64,000 nt of DNA from the NCBI RefSeq assembly GCF_900101545.1, contig NZ_FMZU01000004.1:124001-188000 (forward strand), written 5' to 3'. The notes under the pieces are model-generated. The model ran no database searches. It worked only from the letters and a program-made list of their open reading frames with translations, and was not told where the DNA came from. This document shows, in pieces, positions 34,862 through 44,174 of the stretch. Each line of letters starts with the position of its first letter. Position 1 is the stretch's first letter. The stretch comes from Variovorax sp. CF079. GTDB taxonomy: Bacteria; Pseudomonadota; Gammaproteobacteria; Burkholderiales; Burkholderiaceae_C. The position numbers and the translations under genes are program-made.

Positions 34862-36529
34862 TCAGTCCATGCTCATGGTTGCAATATCGATGAACCAGCT
34901 CTTGGGCTGCACTACGTTCTTGACCTTGGCCGACAGCGCGCGCGGGCCGACGTCATGCGCGATCCAGACGAAGGGCGCGTCGTCCACGATGTACGCATGC
35001 AGCTTGGCGAGCGCGGCGTCGCGCGCCTTGTCGTCGAAGCTGGTGCGGGCGTCGGCCACCAGCTTGTCGACCTCGGGGCTGCCGTAGTAGCCCCAGTTGT
35101 TCGACACCGGCGGGAAGGCCTTGGTGCTCACGAAGCGCACCATCGCGAAGAAGGGGTCCATCGCCGCGAAGCTCACGTTGGTGGCATTGGCGCCGTTGGC
35201 CGATGCGTCCTTGGCGCCCTTGCGCCAGTTGGTGAACAGCGTGTTCCATTCGATCACGTCGAACTGCACGTCGAAGAAGCATTGCTTCAGCGACTGCTGC
35301 ACGAACTCGTTCATCGGCAGCGGCTGCATCTGGCCCGAGCCCGAGGCCGAGATCTGGACCTTGACCTTCACCGGCTTGGCGGCCGAGAAGCCGGCCTGCG
35401 TCATGAGCGCCTGCGCGGCCTTCACGTCGTACTTCATGTCGAACTTGGGGTTGCCCCACCACGGGTGGCCCGGCGCCACCGTGCCCTTGGGCTCGGCCAT
35501 CATGCCGCCCAGCAGCTGCTTCAGGCCGCCGCGGTCGACGCAGAGGTTGGCCGCCTGGCGCACGCGCTTGTCGAGCCAGGGCGAGCCTTCGACGAAGGAG
35601 AGCTGCCAGGGCCAGACGTGCGGCTGCGCGTTCGAGTAGATCTTGAAGCCGCGCTGCGTGATCTGCGGCATCGCATCGGGCGCGGGCGCCTCGATCCAGT
35701 CGACCTGGCCGCCCAGCAGCGCGGCCGTGCGTGCATTGGCCTCGGGCATCGGCAGCATCACGACCTTGTCGATCTTGGGCACGCGCTTGGCATCCCAGTA
35801 GCTCTTGTTGGCGGCCAGCTCCAGGCGCTCGCGCGCGACGAAGCGCGTGACCTTGAAGGGACCCGAGCCCGCGGGGTCGGCCGCGAAGGCGGTCCATGCG
35901 GCCTTCGAGCGCTCGGCCGGCACCGTCACGCTGGCCGGCACGGCCTTCAGCTTGGCATCCCACTGGGCCGGCGAGGCCATGAACAGGTTGGTGAGGTTGA
36001 TCGGCAGGAAGGCGTCGGGCTCGCTGGTCGTGAGCTCGATCGTCAGGTCGTCGATCTTGCGGGCGCTCTTGAGCGTCGGCATGCGCGAGGCCGTCACGCC
36101 GACCTGGCTGGGGTCGAACTGCGGCGCTTCCTTGTCGAGCACCTTGGCCACGTTCCAGACCACCGCGTCGGCATTGAAGGCCGAGCCGTCATGGAACTTG
36201 ACGCCGGGACGCAGCTTGAAGACCCACTTGGTCTTGTCCTTCGCGTCCACCGCCCAGGAAGTCGCGAGCGCGGGAATCACCACGCTGGGCGAATCCGCCT
36301 TCGAGAGGTCCCACTGCGTGAGCGAGTCGTAGATCGGGATGCCGGTGAAGCGGTTGCCCTCGAAGCCCTGGTCGGGCTGGCCCAGCGTGCGCGGAATGTC
36401 GGCGGCGGTCATCGCGATGCGCAGCGTTTTCTCCTGCGCGAAGGCGGCGGGTTGCGCCAGCGCCAGCATCAGCAGCGCCGCGCAGGCGGCCAGGGGTTTC
36501 AGGGGCAGAGACGGAACGACACGCTTCAC
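34862..36529 (-). CDS. ABC transporter substrate-binding protein, family 5 (Dpp/Opp type)
   Basis: A 555-residue secreted binding protein. The likely start is GTG 36529 because AGGAG lies about 8 bases upstream and a classic signal peptide follows (VKRVVPSLPLKP, hydrophobic core, AFAQE cleavage near residue 32). A longer ATG frame adds an implausible Cys-rich start. Family features are YDSLTQWDLSKADSPSVVPA-like strands and KWVFKLRPGVKFHDGSAFNADAVVWN. It should bind a peptide or another amide-containing solute for the permeases encoded downstream. It is an expected 1.5 times larger than Bug proteins. Confidence 0.92.
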   Translation of the reverse strand: MKRVVPSLPLKPLAACAALLMLALAQPAAFAQEKTLRIAMTAADIPRTLGQPDQGFEGNRFTGIPIYDSLTQWDLSKADSPSVVIPALATSWAVDAKDKTKWVFKLRPGVKFHDGSAFNADAVVWNVAKVLDKEAPQFDPSQVGVTASRMPTLKSARKIDDLTIELTTSEPDAFLPINLTNLFMASPAQWDAKLKAVPASVTVPAERSKAAWTAFAADPAGSGPFKVTRFVARERLELAANKSYWDAKRVPKIDKVVMLPMPEANARTAALLGGQVDWIEAPAPDAMPQITQRGFKIYSNAQPHVWPWQLSFVEGSPWLDKRVRQAANLCVDRGGLKQLLGGMMAEPKGTVAPGHPWWGNPKFDMKYDVKAAQALMTQAGFSAAKPVKVKVQISASGSGQMQPLPMNEFVQQSLKQCFFDVQFDVIEWNTLFTNWRKGAKDASANGANATNVSFAAMDPFFAMVRFVSTKAFPPVSNNWGYYGSPEVDKLVADARTSFDDKARDAALAKLHAYIVDDAPFVWIAHDVGPRALSAKVKNVVQPKSWFIDIATMSMD

Positions 36530-36602
36530 GGAGAACTCCTGTTCAGGACAACAAAAATGGATTCGATGAGAAGTCATGCACGAGCCGTGCCAGTGCGGCC
36601 TT

Positions 36603-37376
36603 TCACGGGCGCGACCACAGCCGTTCGCAGCGCACGCGGCGCAGGTCCATCTCGACTTCCATGTCGACGATCGGCGGGCGCGTGAGCTGCCAGGTCAGCC
36701 CGCAGCCCAGCTCGCCGCGCCGGACGATCTCGTCGAACGCCAGCGCGCCGATGTCGTGCACGGTGTAGGCCTGCACGGCGCTGGCGTCGGCCCAGCCGAA
36801 GCCGAGCGCGGCGCTGCGCCGTTCCATCTCGCCCATGACGTAGCGCAGCTTCTCGCGCAGGCCTTCCCGGCTGGTGTCGCCGAGCCGCACCATGCCTTCG
36901 CGGTAGCTGCCCTGGCCGTCGCGCGCCTCGCCGCCGCCCGAGACGACGAAGCTGGCCGGGCCGGGCGCGTCGCTGATCTCGACGGTGTAGGAGAAGGCAT
37001 GGAAGGCCGGCGTGGCGGGCACCCTCACGAGCGGGCAGACGTTGGTGCGCGCCACCGGATTGCGCTCCCCGCGCGCCAGCCCCCAGCGTTCGAGCGTGCC
37101 CGCGTAGTGGCGGTTGAAAGCCTCGAAACCCGCTTCGGAGAACGGCGCGGGCGAACGCAGCTCGCAGGCGCACAGGGCCGCGAGCGGGCGTCCCAGCGCG
37201 GCCAGGTGGGCTGCGATCGCCTCGAAGCCCTCGGCCAGCGGCAGCGCCTCGGGAAACACCATGCGCTCGATCGCGTAGCCGGGCAGCGCAGCCACGCCGC
37301 CCGAGTACTGGAACACGCCCTTCAAATAGCGATAGCCCCCTTCGGGGAAGTCCACCAGCTCAGCTGCTGCTGCCAT
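36603..37376 (-). CDS. Uncharacterised protein, possibly with a RidA-like part
   Basis: A 257-residue cytosolic protein that I cannot assign to a named enzyme. The N-terminal half begins [34 protein letters not shown]. The second half (FVVSGGGEAR, then TSREGLREKLRYVMGEMERRSAALG and AVQAYTVHDIG) has the rhythm of the RidA/YjgF fold, in which such proteins deaminate imines or related compounds; this is my inference. Its first 17 bases overlap the end of the LysR gene on the same strand, so it belongs to the regulator/transporter/amidase unit and probably acts on the imported compound. Confidence 0.72.
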   Translation of the reverse strand: MAAAAELVDFPEGGYRYLKGVFQYSGGVAALPGYAIERMVFPEALPLAEGFEAIAAHLAALGRPLAALCACELRSPAPFSEAGFEAFNRHYAGTLERWGLARGERNPVARTNVCPLVRVPATPAFHAFSYTVEISDAPGPASFVVSGGGEARDGQGSYREGMVRLGDTSREGLREKLRYVMGEMERRSAALGFGWADASAVQAYTVHDIGALAFDEIVRRGELGCGLTWQLTRPPIVDMEVEMDLRRVRCERLWSRP

Positions 37377-38376
37377 TCGGTTCCTCCAGATCGGCAACCA
37401 CTTTAGGCAAGGGCTGCGCCGGAGAGAAGGCCGATTCAGGCATGCGCATGTTGCCGAAATCAGAACGCCCGCCGGCCTTGCCGCCGTAGCGGCCCATGGC
37501 GATGGCGAGCAGTTCCAGCAGCGAGCGCGCGGCCGGCGAGAGGCGCTGCGTCGGCAGGGTGACGAGGCTGGTCGCGGTCTGCGCGAAGTCGCGCTCCTTG
37601 AGAGGCACGGCGCAGAGGTCGCCGTTCGACACCTCGTGCAGTGCGGCATAGCGCGGCATCAGCGTGACCAGGTCGCCGTTGCGCACCACGCCGCGCGCCA
37701 TCTCGAGCGTGTTGGTCTCGACCGTGAGCTCGAGTTCCACGCCCAGCTTGGCCGCGATGCGGTCGACCAGGTGGCGGATCTGGAAGCTGCGGTCGGGCAG
37801 GGCCACGCGCTGCCCGGCGAGTTCGAGAAAAGACACCGAGCGCCGCTGCGCCAGCGGATGCGTGGGCGCGACCAGCGCGCAGAGCGGTTGTTCCAGCCGC
37901 GCATGCTCGCGAAACGGATGGCGCTCGGCCAGGTTGAAGGCCAGCGCCATGTCGATGCGGCATTCCTGCAGCGCTTCGAGCACCGCCCGCGAGCCCACCA
38001 CCGAGACCTGTACTTTCACTTCCGGGTGGCGCTTCTGGTAGCGCGCCAGGTTGCAGGACAGGAAGTGCCCGACCATGCCCTCGATGCTGCCGATGCGCAC
38101 CGTGCCCGAGGGCTTGCCGACCAACTCCTCCAAGGCGGCGCGCAGGGCCGTGCTTTCCTGCAGGGCCGATTCGGCATGCGCGAGCACCAGTTCGCCGGCC
38201 GGCGTCAGGGTCGTGCGGTTGGCGCGCCGGTCGAGCAGCAGGATCTTGAGCTCGGTCTCGAGGTTGGCGATCTGCCGGCTGACCGCGCTGGGTGCGATGC
38301 CAAGGATTTCGGCCGCGCGGCGCAACGATCCGGCGCGCGCCGTTTCGCGAAAGTAGAGCATCGAAGTGGACAGCAT
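37360..38376 (-). CDS. LysR-family transcriptional regulator
   Basis: A 338-residue regulator. The helix-turn-helix is [75 protein letters not shown] opens the effector domain. The start at 38376 gives the normal N terminus. Unusually for this family it is co-directional with, and first in, the transporter/amidase unit, and it overlaps the next gene by 17 bases; it also lies divergent from pyrC. It probably regulates its own operon. Confidence 0.9.
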   Translation of the reverse strand: MLSTSMLYFRETARAGSLRRAAEILGIAPSAVSRQIANLETELKILLLDRRANRTTLTPAGELVLAHAESALQESTALRAALEELVGKPSGTVRIGSIEGMVGHFLSCNLARYQKRHPEVKVQVSVVGSRAVLEALQECRIDMALAFNLAERHPFREHARLEQPLCALVAPTHPLAQRRSVSFLELAGQRVALPDRSFQIRHLVDRIAAKLGVELELTVETNTLEMARGVVRNGDLVTLMPRYAALHEVSNGDLCAVPLKERDFAQTATSLVTLPTQRLSPAARSLLELLAIAMGRYGGKAGGRSDFGNMRMPESAFSPAQPLPKVVADLEEPNGSSS

Positions 38377-38456
38377 CGTGGGGGTCTTCCTGTGGGTCCT
38401 CGCGGGCAAGCAATTGGCATGCCCTCGGGCCTGCGGCGCAATGGGACAATCCCGCC

Positions 38457-39497
38457 ATGACAAGACCTGCAGACACCCTCACCATCACCCGCCCGGACGA
38501 CTGGCATCTGCACGTGCGCGACGGCGCCGCGCTCGGGGCCGTGGTGCCGCATTCGGCGCGCCAGTTCGGCCGCGCGCTGATCATGCCCAACCTGCGCCCG
38601 CCGGTGACGTGCGCCGACCAGGCCATCGCCTACCGCGATCGCATCCGTGCTGCCGTGCCCGAGGGCTTGAGCTTCGAGCCGGTCATGTCGCTCTATCTCA
38701 CCGACAAGCTGCCGCCCGAGGAAATCGCACGCGCTGCCGCGGCCAGCGTCTGCGCCCTCAAGCTCTACCCTGCCGGCGCCACCACCAACAGCGATGCCGG
38801 CGTGACCGACATCCGCAAGACCTACAAGACGCTGGAAGCGATGCAGAAGCACGGCCTGCTGCTGCTGGTGCACGGCGAGGTGACGGACCCCGCGGTCGAC
38901 CTCTTCGACCGCGAGGCCGTGTTCATCGATCGCGTGATGATCCCGCTGCGCCGAGACTTCCCCGAGCTCAAGGTGGTGTTCGAGCACCTGACGACGAAGG
39001 AGGGCGCTCACTACGTGCGCGATGCCGGCCGCTTCACCGCCGCCACCATCACCGCCCACCATCTGCTCTACAACCGCAACGCCATCTTCACCGGCGGCAT
39101 CCGGCCGCACTACTACTGCCTGCCGGTGCTCAAGCGCGAGACGCACCGCGTGGCGCTGGTCGAGGCCGCCACCAGCGGCAGCGACCGCTTTTTCCTCGGC
39201 ACCGACAGCGCGCCGCATCCGGCGCACCTCAAGGAGCATGCACTGGGCTGCGCCGGCTGCTACACCGCGCTGACCGCGCTCGAGCTCTACGCCGAAGCCT
39301 TCGACAATGCCGGCGCGCTCGACAAGCTCGAAGGCTTTGCGAGCTTCCACGGCGCCGACTTCTATGGCCTGCCGCGCAACACCGACACCGTGACCCTGAA
39401 GCGCGAAAGCTGGACCGTGCCGGAAACGGTGCCTTACGGCGATGCAACCTTGAAACCCTTGCGCGGCGGCGAAACCGTGGCGTGGAGACTGACATGA
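38457..39497 (+). CDS. pyrC: Dihydroorotase
   Basis: A 346-residue class II (E. coli PyrC-type) dihydroorotase, which closes N-carbamoyl-aspartate to dihydroorotate in pyrimidine synthesis. Zinc ligands are H17 and H19 in [11 protein letters not shown]102 in [13 protein letters not shown] is the lysine that becomes carboxylated; later ligands are in LLVHGEV, VFEHL and GTDSAPH. Length matches the family. It overlaps the downstream NYN-protein gene by four bases (ATGA). Confidence 0.96.
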   Translation: MTRPADTLTITRPDDWHLHVRDGAALGAVVPHSARQFGRALIMPNLRPPVTCADQAIAYRDRIRAAVPEGLSFEPVMSLYLTDKLPPEEIARAAAASVCALKLYPAGATTNSDAGVTDIRKTYKTLEAMQKHGLLLLVHGEVTDPAVDLFDREAVFIDRVMIPLRRDFPELKVVFEHLTTKEGAHYVRDAGRFTAATITAHHLLYNRNAIFTGGIRPHYYCLPVLKRETHRVALVEAATSGSDRFFLGTDSAPHPAHLKEHALGCAGCYTALTALELYAEAFDNAGALDKLEGFASFHGADFYGLPRNTDTVTLKRESWTVPETVPYGDATLKPLRGGETVAWRLT

Positions 39498-40237
39498 TCC
39501 CCACCCCGTGTGTGATGCTGCTGATCGACGCCGACAACGTCTCGTCCGACGTGATCGAGCAGGCCGTGCAGCGCACGATGGCCGAGCACGGCGCGATCCA
39601 CGTGCGGCGCGCGTATTGCAATGCCGAGACCGCGTTCAAGCAGCAGGCGCTCTTCAAGCGGCTCTCGGTGCGGCCCATGGTCAACCTGTCGGCCGGTAAG
39701 AACAGCACCGACATCGCGCTCGCAGTCGATGCCATGGATCTCGCGGTGGCCGAGCGTCCCGACATCGTGGTGCTGGTGTCCTCCGATTCCGACTTCGCGC
39801 CGCTGGTGATCCGGCTGCGCGAAAAAGGCTGCCGCGTCTGCGGCATCGGGCAGCAGGGCAAGACCGGCGACGAGACCGTCGCGGTCTACGACAGCTTCAT
39901 CGACCTCCAGCACCATCAATCCGAGCGGCCGGCCGTCGCCAAGCCGGCGGCCAAGCGGGCGGCGCGCGCACCGCGCGGCACCAAGGCCCCGGCACCCCCG
40001 GTGGCGCGCATGCCGGCGCTGCCCGAGGACGTGCTGCGCATCCTCGACGCCGTTCCCGAACTGGGTGCGGGCGGCAAGATCGAGCTCAACCACGCGGCCG
40101 AGCGGCTGCGCGGCGCCAAGCTGCTGGGCAAGAGCGCGAGCTCGCCCAAGCTGTTCAAGAAATACCCCGAGCTGTTCGCGCTGACGCCGGAGAAGACGCC
40201 CAACAAGGTGCAGTACGTCGGCCCGCTGCCGTCGTGA
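39494..40237 (+). CDS. NYN-domain protein with a LOTUS-like C-terminal domain
   Basis: A 247-residue protein. The N-terminal NYN (PIN-like) domain has the acidic cluster [11 protein letters not shown] (D12, D14, N15), [15 protein letters not shown] and [17 protein letters not shown], the pattern of metal-dependent ribonucleases of the LabA/DUF88 group. An Ala/Pro-rich linker (about 145-170) leads to [20 protein letters not shown] and [14 protein letters not shown], which looks like an OST-HTH/LOTUS RNA-binding domain; that assignment is by eye. It is translationally coupled to pyrC and to the next gene (GTGA). RNA cleavage or surveillance is the probable role. Confidence 0.87.
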   Translation: MIPTPCVMLLIDADNVSSDVIEQAVQRTMAEHGAIHVRRAYCNAETAFKQQALFKRLSVRPMVNLSAGKNSTDIALAVDAMDLAVAERPDIVVLVSSDSDFAPLVIRLREKGCRVCGIGQQGKTGDETVAVYDSFIDLQHHQSERPAVAKPAAKRAARAPRGTKAPAPPVARMPALPEDVLRILDAVPELGAGGKIELNHAAERLRGAKLLGKSASSPKLFKKYPELFALTPEKTPNKVQYVGPLPS

Positions 40238-41010
40238 ACCCCGCCTGGCCCGTCGATACGGCGCGGCCATGGCTGGCGCCCTATGCGCCGCGGGCGGCCG
40301 CCGCGGGTGCGACGCTTGCCCAAGGCCTCGGCGTGGCAGAGGCGCTGTCGAACCAACCCGTGCCCATCGGGCTGCCGGCCGGCCCCTTGCGCTTCGTGCC
40401 CGTGCACACGGCGCCGGCCGATGAGGCCTACGAAGCCTTCATCTTCCGGACCGCGCAGGTGCCCACGCGCGACAACCTGCACGACTTCTTCAACGGCCTC
40501 GTGTGGCTGCATTTCCCCCAGGCCAAGCGGCGCCTCAACGAACTGCAGGCGGGCGAGATCGCGCGCGCCGGCATCGGCGCCGAGCGCGGGCCGCTGCGCG
40601 ATGCGCTCACGCTCTTCGACGAGAACGGCGCCGTGCTCGATGCGCCGCCTGCCTTGTGGGAAGCCTTGCTTGCGCGCGACTGGCAGCGGCTGTTCGTGGC
40701 CGAGCGGGCGTTGTGGCGGCAGGCGCGTCTCCTGGTCTTCGGCCATGCGCTGCTCGAAAAGCTGAGTTCGCCACGCAAGCCGATGACCGCGCATGTGCTC
40801 TGTGCGCCGGGCGCCAGCCGATCGGTCGCGATCGACGATGCGGCGATCGCAGCAGCGCTGGACGCTGCCCATCTCGCGAGCAAACCCTTCGCCCCACTGC
40901 CCGTGCTCGGCGTGCCCGACTGGTGGGCGCCGAACGAGGCACCCGGTTTCTATGACGATACCGAAGTCTTCAGGCCACCGCGGCCGGCGGGCCGGCTTTA
41001 CCCGGAGTGA
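40234..41010 (+). CDS. DUF3025 family protein
   Basis: A 258-residue protein of a conserved proteobacterial family without known function. RFVPVHTAPADEAYEAFIFRTAQVPTRDNLHDFFNGLVWLHFPQAKRRLN is the family core, with HDFFN and WLHFP strongly conserved. It starts with GTG overlapping the stop of the NYN gene (GTGA) and so is the third member of the pyrC operon. No signal peptide or membrane helix is seen. Confidence 0.85.
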   Translation: MNPAWPVDTARPWLAPYAPRAAAAGATLAQGLGVAEALSNQPVPIGLPAGPLRFVPVHTAPADEAYEAFIFRTAQVPTRDNLHDFFNGLVWLHFPQAKRRLNELQAGEIARAGIGAERGPLRDALTLFDENGAVLDAPPALWEALLARDWQRLFVAERALWRQARLLVFGHALLEKLSSPRKPMTAHVLCAPGASRSVAIDDAAIAAALDAAHLASKPFAPLPVLGVPDWWAPNEAPGFYDDTEVFRPPRPAGRLYPE

Positions 41011-41026
41011 GCGTGGTGGCGTGCGC

Positions 41027-41053
41027 TTGACGCAGAACTTTTGCTCCTATCAT
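41027..41053 (+). promoter_or_regulatory. Candidate sigma70 promoter of htpX
   Basis: TTGACG (41027-41032) and TATCAT (41048-41053) could be the -35 and -10 boxes, but the 15-base spacer is short. They lie about 140 bases before the htpX start, leaving a long 5' leader. The match is suggestive only. Confidence 0.35.
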
Positions 41054-41193
41054 CACTCTGTACGCCTGAGCCACGCGGGGCTCCACAACCAAGAACAACT
41101 GCCTGCCCCGACCGTCCACCGCTTGAAACCAGGGTGGCGGCCCTCATTTGCTCGCCACGGCGAGCCATCGTCTGTACCCACGGAGAAATCAAC

Positions 41194-42066
41194 TTGAAAC
41201 GCATCCTTCTGTTCGTCCTGACCAACGTCCTGGTGGTCGCGGTGCTCGGCGTCGTCGCCAGCCTGCTTGGCGTCAACCGCTACCTCACGGCCAATGGTCT
41301 CAACCTCACAGCGTTGTTGGGCTTTGCGCTGGTCATGGGCTTCGGCGGCGCGATCATCTCGCTGCTGATCAGCAAGCCGATGGCCAAGTGGAGCGCCGGC
41401 GTGCGCATCATCAACGAGCCGCAGTCGCCCGACGAGGCCTGGATCGTGCAGACCGTGCGCAAGTTCGCCGACAAGGCCGGCATCGGCATGCCCGAGGTCG
41501 GCATCTTCGAGGGCGACCCCAATGCCTTCGCCACCGGCGCGTTCAAGAATTCCTCGCTGGTCGCGGTGTCGACGGGCCTCTTGGCCAACATGACGCGCGA
41601 AGAAGTCGAGGCCGTGATCGGCCACGAAGTGGCGCACGTGGCCAACGGCGACATGGTCACCATGACGCTGATCCAGGGCGTGATGAACACCTTCGTCGTG
41701 TTCCTTTCGCGCGTGATCGGCTATGTGGTCGACGGCTTCCTGCGCCGCGGCAGCGACAGCACCGGCCCGGGGATCGGCTACATGATCACCACGCTGGTGC
41801 TCGACATCGTGCTCGGCTTCGCCGCCGCGATCGTGGTGGCCTGGTTCTCGCGCCAGCGCGAGTTCCGCGCCGACGCCGGCGCGGCCCAGCTGATGGGCCG
41901 CAAGCAGCCGATGATGAATGCGCTCGCGCGCCTGGGCGGCCTGCAGCCCGGCGAACTGCCGAAGGCGGTCGAGGCCATGGGCATCACGGGCAGCATCGGC
42001 AAGCTCTTTGCAACGCACCCGCCGATCGAGGAGCGCATTGCTGCGCTCCAAAATGCACCGGCCTGA
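41194..42066 (+). CDS. htpX: Membrane zinc metalloprotease HtpX
   Basis: A 290-residue inner-membrane protease that degrades damaged membrane proteins. The start is TTG at 41194, giving [30 protein letters not shown] lies 9 bases upstream, and no ATG gives a sensible N terminus. Zinc motif HEVAH is at residues 144-148, the third ligand Glu in [10 protein letters not shown], and [39 protein letters not shown] matches HtpX helices and loop. Length fits E. coli HtpX. It is followed by a clear terminator. Confidence 0.95.
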   Translation: MKRILLFVLTNVLVVAVLGVVASLLGVNRYLTANGLNLTALLGFALVMGFGGAIISLLISKPMAKWSAGVRIINEPQSPDEAWIVQTVRKFADKAGIGMPEVGIFEGDPNAFATGAFKNSSLVAVSTGLLANMTREEVEAVIGHEVAHVANGDMVTMTLIQGVMNTFVVFLSRVIGYVVDGFLRRGSDSTGPGIGYMITTLVLDIVLGFAAAIVVAWFSRQREFRADAGAAQLMGRKQPMMNALARLGGLQPGELPKAVEAMGITGSIGKLFATHPPIEERIAALQNAPA

Positions 42067-42087
42067 GCTTCAGTGCCTGCATCAAAG

Positions 42088-42108
42088 CCGCCTTCGGGCG
42101 GTTTTTTT
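42088..42108 (+). terminator. Rho-independent terminator of htpX
   Basis: CCGCC (42088-42092), TTCG tetraloop, GGCGG (42097-42101) and a run of seven T form a compact, canonical terminator 21 bases after the htpX stop. Confidence 0.92.
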
Positions 42109-42125
42109 GAGCCGATCAAACACCC

Positions 42126-42185
42126 CCGTTCGCCCTGAGCCTGTCGAAGGGCCGGCCCCGGCTTCGACAAGCTCAGCCCGAACGG
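42126..42185. repeat. REP-like palindromic element, copy 2
   Basis: CCGTTCGCCCTGAGCCTGTC on the left and GACAAGCTCAGCCCGAACGG on the right form a near-perfect hairpin with a short GGCCGGCC-like centre. The arms match the element at 34782-34851. It lies between the convergent ends of htpX and the flavoprotein gene. Confidence 0.88.
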
Positions 42186-42197
42186 TGGTGAGGGGGC

Positions 42198-43823
42198 TCA
42201 GGCCCGCGCAAGCACGCTGCGCGCGACCGCTTCCGCCACCTTGATCCCGTCGACGCCGGCCGAAAGAATGCCGCCCGCATAGCTCGCGCCCTCGCCGGCC
42301 GGGTAGAGGCCGCGTACGTTGAGGCTCTGGAAATCGTCGCCGCGCGTGATCCTGATCGGCGAGGAGGTGCGCGTCTCGACGCCGGTCAGCACTGCGTCGT
42401 GCAGATCGAAGCCCTGAATCTTTCGGCCGAAAGCGGGGAAGGCCTCGCGCATCGCCTCGATCGCGTAGCTGGGCAGGGCGGCGTGCAGGTCGGTCGACGT
42501 CACGCCCGGCTTGTACGAAGGCTCGACGCTGCCGAGCGCGGTCGAGGGCTTGCCGGCGACGAAATCGCCGACCAGCTGGCCGGGTGCGCGGTAGTCGCCG
42601 CCGCCGAGCACGAAGGCATTCGATTCGAGTTCGCGCTGCAGCGCGATGCCGGCCAGCGCATCCCCTGGGAAGTCGCGCGGATCGATGCCCACCACGATGC
42701 CCGCGTTCGCATTGCGCTCGTTGCGCGAATACTGGCTCATGCCGTTGGTCACCACGCGGCCCGGCTCGCTGGTGGCGGCGACCACCGTGCCGCCCGGGCA
42801 CATGCAGAAGCTGTAGACCGAGCGGCCGTTGCTCGCGTGGTGCACCAGCTTGTAGTCGGCCGCGCCCAGCAGCGGATGGCCGGCATGCCGGCCCCAGCGC
42901 GCGCGGTCGATCAGACCCTGCGGATGCTCGACGCGAAAGCCGATCGAGAAGGGCTTGGCTTCGATGTGCACGCCGCGCGCATGCAGCATCTCGAAGGTGT
43001 CGCGCGAGCTGTGGCCGAGCGCCATCACCACGTGGTCGGCGCGCAGCTCGCTGCTCTCGCCTGTGCGCTGGTCGAGCACGGTCAGGCCGCGCAGCTGCCC
43101 GTCCTCGATCAGCACATCGGTCACGCGCTGCTCGAAGCGGATCTCGCCGCCCAACGCAGTGATCTGCTCGCGCATGTTCTCGACCACCTTCACCAGCTTG
43201 AAGGTGCCGATGTGCGGATGCGCGACGTAGAGAATCTCGGGCGGTGCGCCGGCCTTGACGAACTCCTCCATCACCTTGCGGCCGAGGAAGCGCGGGTCCT
43301 TGATCTGGCTGTAGAGCTTGCCGTCCGAGAAAGTGCCGGCGCCGCCCTCGCCGAACTGCACGTTCGACTCGGGGTTCAGCACGCTCTTGCGCCACAGGCC
43401 CCAGGTGTCCTTGGTGCGCTGGCGCACGGTCTTGCCGCGCTCGAGCACGATCGGCTTGAATCCCATCTGCGCAAGCATCAGCGCGCAGAAGATGCCGCAG
43501 GGGCCGAAGCCGACCACCACGGGGCGCAGCGGCAACCCAGCCGGCGCCTGGACCGGGGCGCGCCACACCATGTCGGGCGCAGCGCCGATGTGCGGATGTC
43601 CGGCGAACTTCGCGAGCAGCGCGGCTTCGAGCGCCGGGTCCGCGATCGTCGCGTCGACGATGTAGACCTGCAGGAGTTGCGGCTTGCGCGCATCGAAACT
43701 GCGCTTGAAGACCTTGAAGCCGGCGATCGCCGCGGCAGGCGTGCCGAGGGCCGTTGCGATGGCTTCAGGGAGTGCCGCATCGCCGTGGTCGAGCGGCAGC
43801 TTGATTTCGGAGATTCGGAGCAT
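42198..43823 (-). CDS. FAD-dependent oxidoreductase (uncharacterised dehydrogenase group)
   Basis: A 541-residue flavoprotein. An N-terminal alpha/beta part of about 95 residues (MLRISEIKLPLDHGDAALPEAI, then GFKVFKRSFDARK) precedes the dinucleotide-binding motif VVVGFGPCGIFCALMLAQMG and the ADP-ribose Glu in PIVLERGK. VQFGEGGAGTFSDGKL and the C-terminal NVRGLYPAGEGASYAGGILSAGVDGIKVAEAV complete the FAD site. The combination defines a widespread cytosolic family with no proven substrate. ATG at 43823 gives the common N terminus; a longer frame is non-coding-like. Confidence 0.88.
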   Translation of the reverse strand: MLRISEIKLPLDHGDAALPEAIATALGTPAAAIAGFKVFKRSFDARKPQLLQVYIVDATIADPALEAALLAKFAGHPHIGAAPDMVWRAPVQAPAGLPLRPVVVGFGPCGIFCALMLAQMGFKPIVLERGKTVRQRTKDTWGLWRKSVLNPESNVQFGEGGAGTFSDGKLYSQIKDPRFLGRKVMEEFVKAGAPPEILYVAHPHIGTFKLVKVVENMREQITALGGEIRFEQRVTDVLIEDGQLRGLTVLDQRTGESSELRADHVVMALGHSSRDTFEMLHARGVHIEAKPFSIGFRVEHPQGLIDRARWGRHAGHPLLGAADYKLVHHASNGRSVYSFCMCPGGTVVAATSEPGRVVTNGMSQYSRNERNANAGIVVGIDPRDFPGDALAGIALQRELESNAFVLGGGDYRAPGQLVGDFVAGKPSTALGSVEPSYKPGVTSTDLHAALPSYAIEAMREAFPAFGRKIQGFDLHDAVLTGVETRTSSPIRITRGDDFQSLNVRGLYPAGEGASYAGGILSAGVDGIKVAEAVARSVLARA

Positions 43824-43874
43824 GGCTTTGAGGCCCGTGTCGATCGGGCAAAGGCTGTGGCCGGAACCTTGGAT

Positions 43875-43896
43875 TGTAATACAATTCTGTATTACA
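43875..43896. promoter_or_regulatory. Palindromic operator of the toxin-antitoxin operon
   Basis: TGTAATACA (43875-43883) and TGTATTACA (43888-43896) are perfect inverted repeats with a 4-base AT-rich centre. They abut the ribosome-binding AGGAG (43896-43900) of the ribbon-helix-helix gene and stand out from the GC-rich surroundings. A site like this is what a ribbon-helix-helix antitoxin binds to repress its own operon. Structure seen; role inferred. Confidence 0.75.
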
Positions 43897-43907
43897 GGAG
43901 CCTGATC

Positions 43908-44174
43908 ATGACACTGTCGATTCGATTGCCTGCGGAAGACGAGACCCTGCTGGAGCGCGCGGCGGCTGCGTTGCACATCAGCAAGTCGGAGTTCATCCGC
44001 CGCAGCATCGCTGCCTACGCGGGCAAAGTGATGCCGGTCGAGCGCGCGGCGGCAGAGATCGATGCGCTCTATATCGGCAAGGGTGGTGGCCTGCGTCGTC
44101 CTGAAAGCGTTGCCAACCTGGCCAAGCGAGCGATCCTGGAGCGGCTGCGTGAAAAGCACGGATACGCTCGCTGA
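43908..44174 (+). CDS. Ribbon-helix-helix antitoxin
   Basis: An 88-residue protein with MTLSIRLPAEDETLLERAAAALHISKSEFIRRSIAAYA: a short DNA-binding strand (TLSIRLP), then helix, turn and helix, the CopG/Arc pattern. The C-terminal half (VERAAAEIDALYIGKGG and onward) should wrap the toxin. Its start is set by AGGAG 8 bases upstream. It overlaps the PIN toxin gene by 26 bases, the normal antitoxin-first order. It likely represses through the palindrome just upstream. Confidence 0.88.
   Translation: MTLSIRLPAEDETLLERAAAALHISKSEFIRRSIAAYAGKVMPVERAAAEIDALYIGKGGGLRRPESVANLAKRAILERLREKHGYAR

Noticed and set aside
40234-41010. DUF3025 gene as a possible pseudogene because of the GTG start
   Set aside because: The GTGA overlap with the NYN gene is a normal coupling, the length matches the family, and conserved residues are intact.
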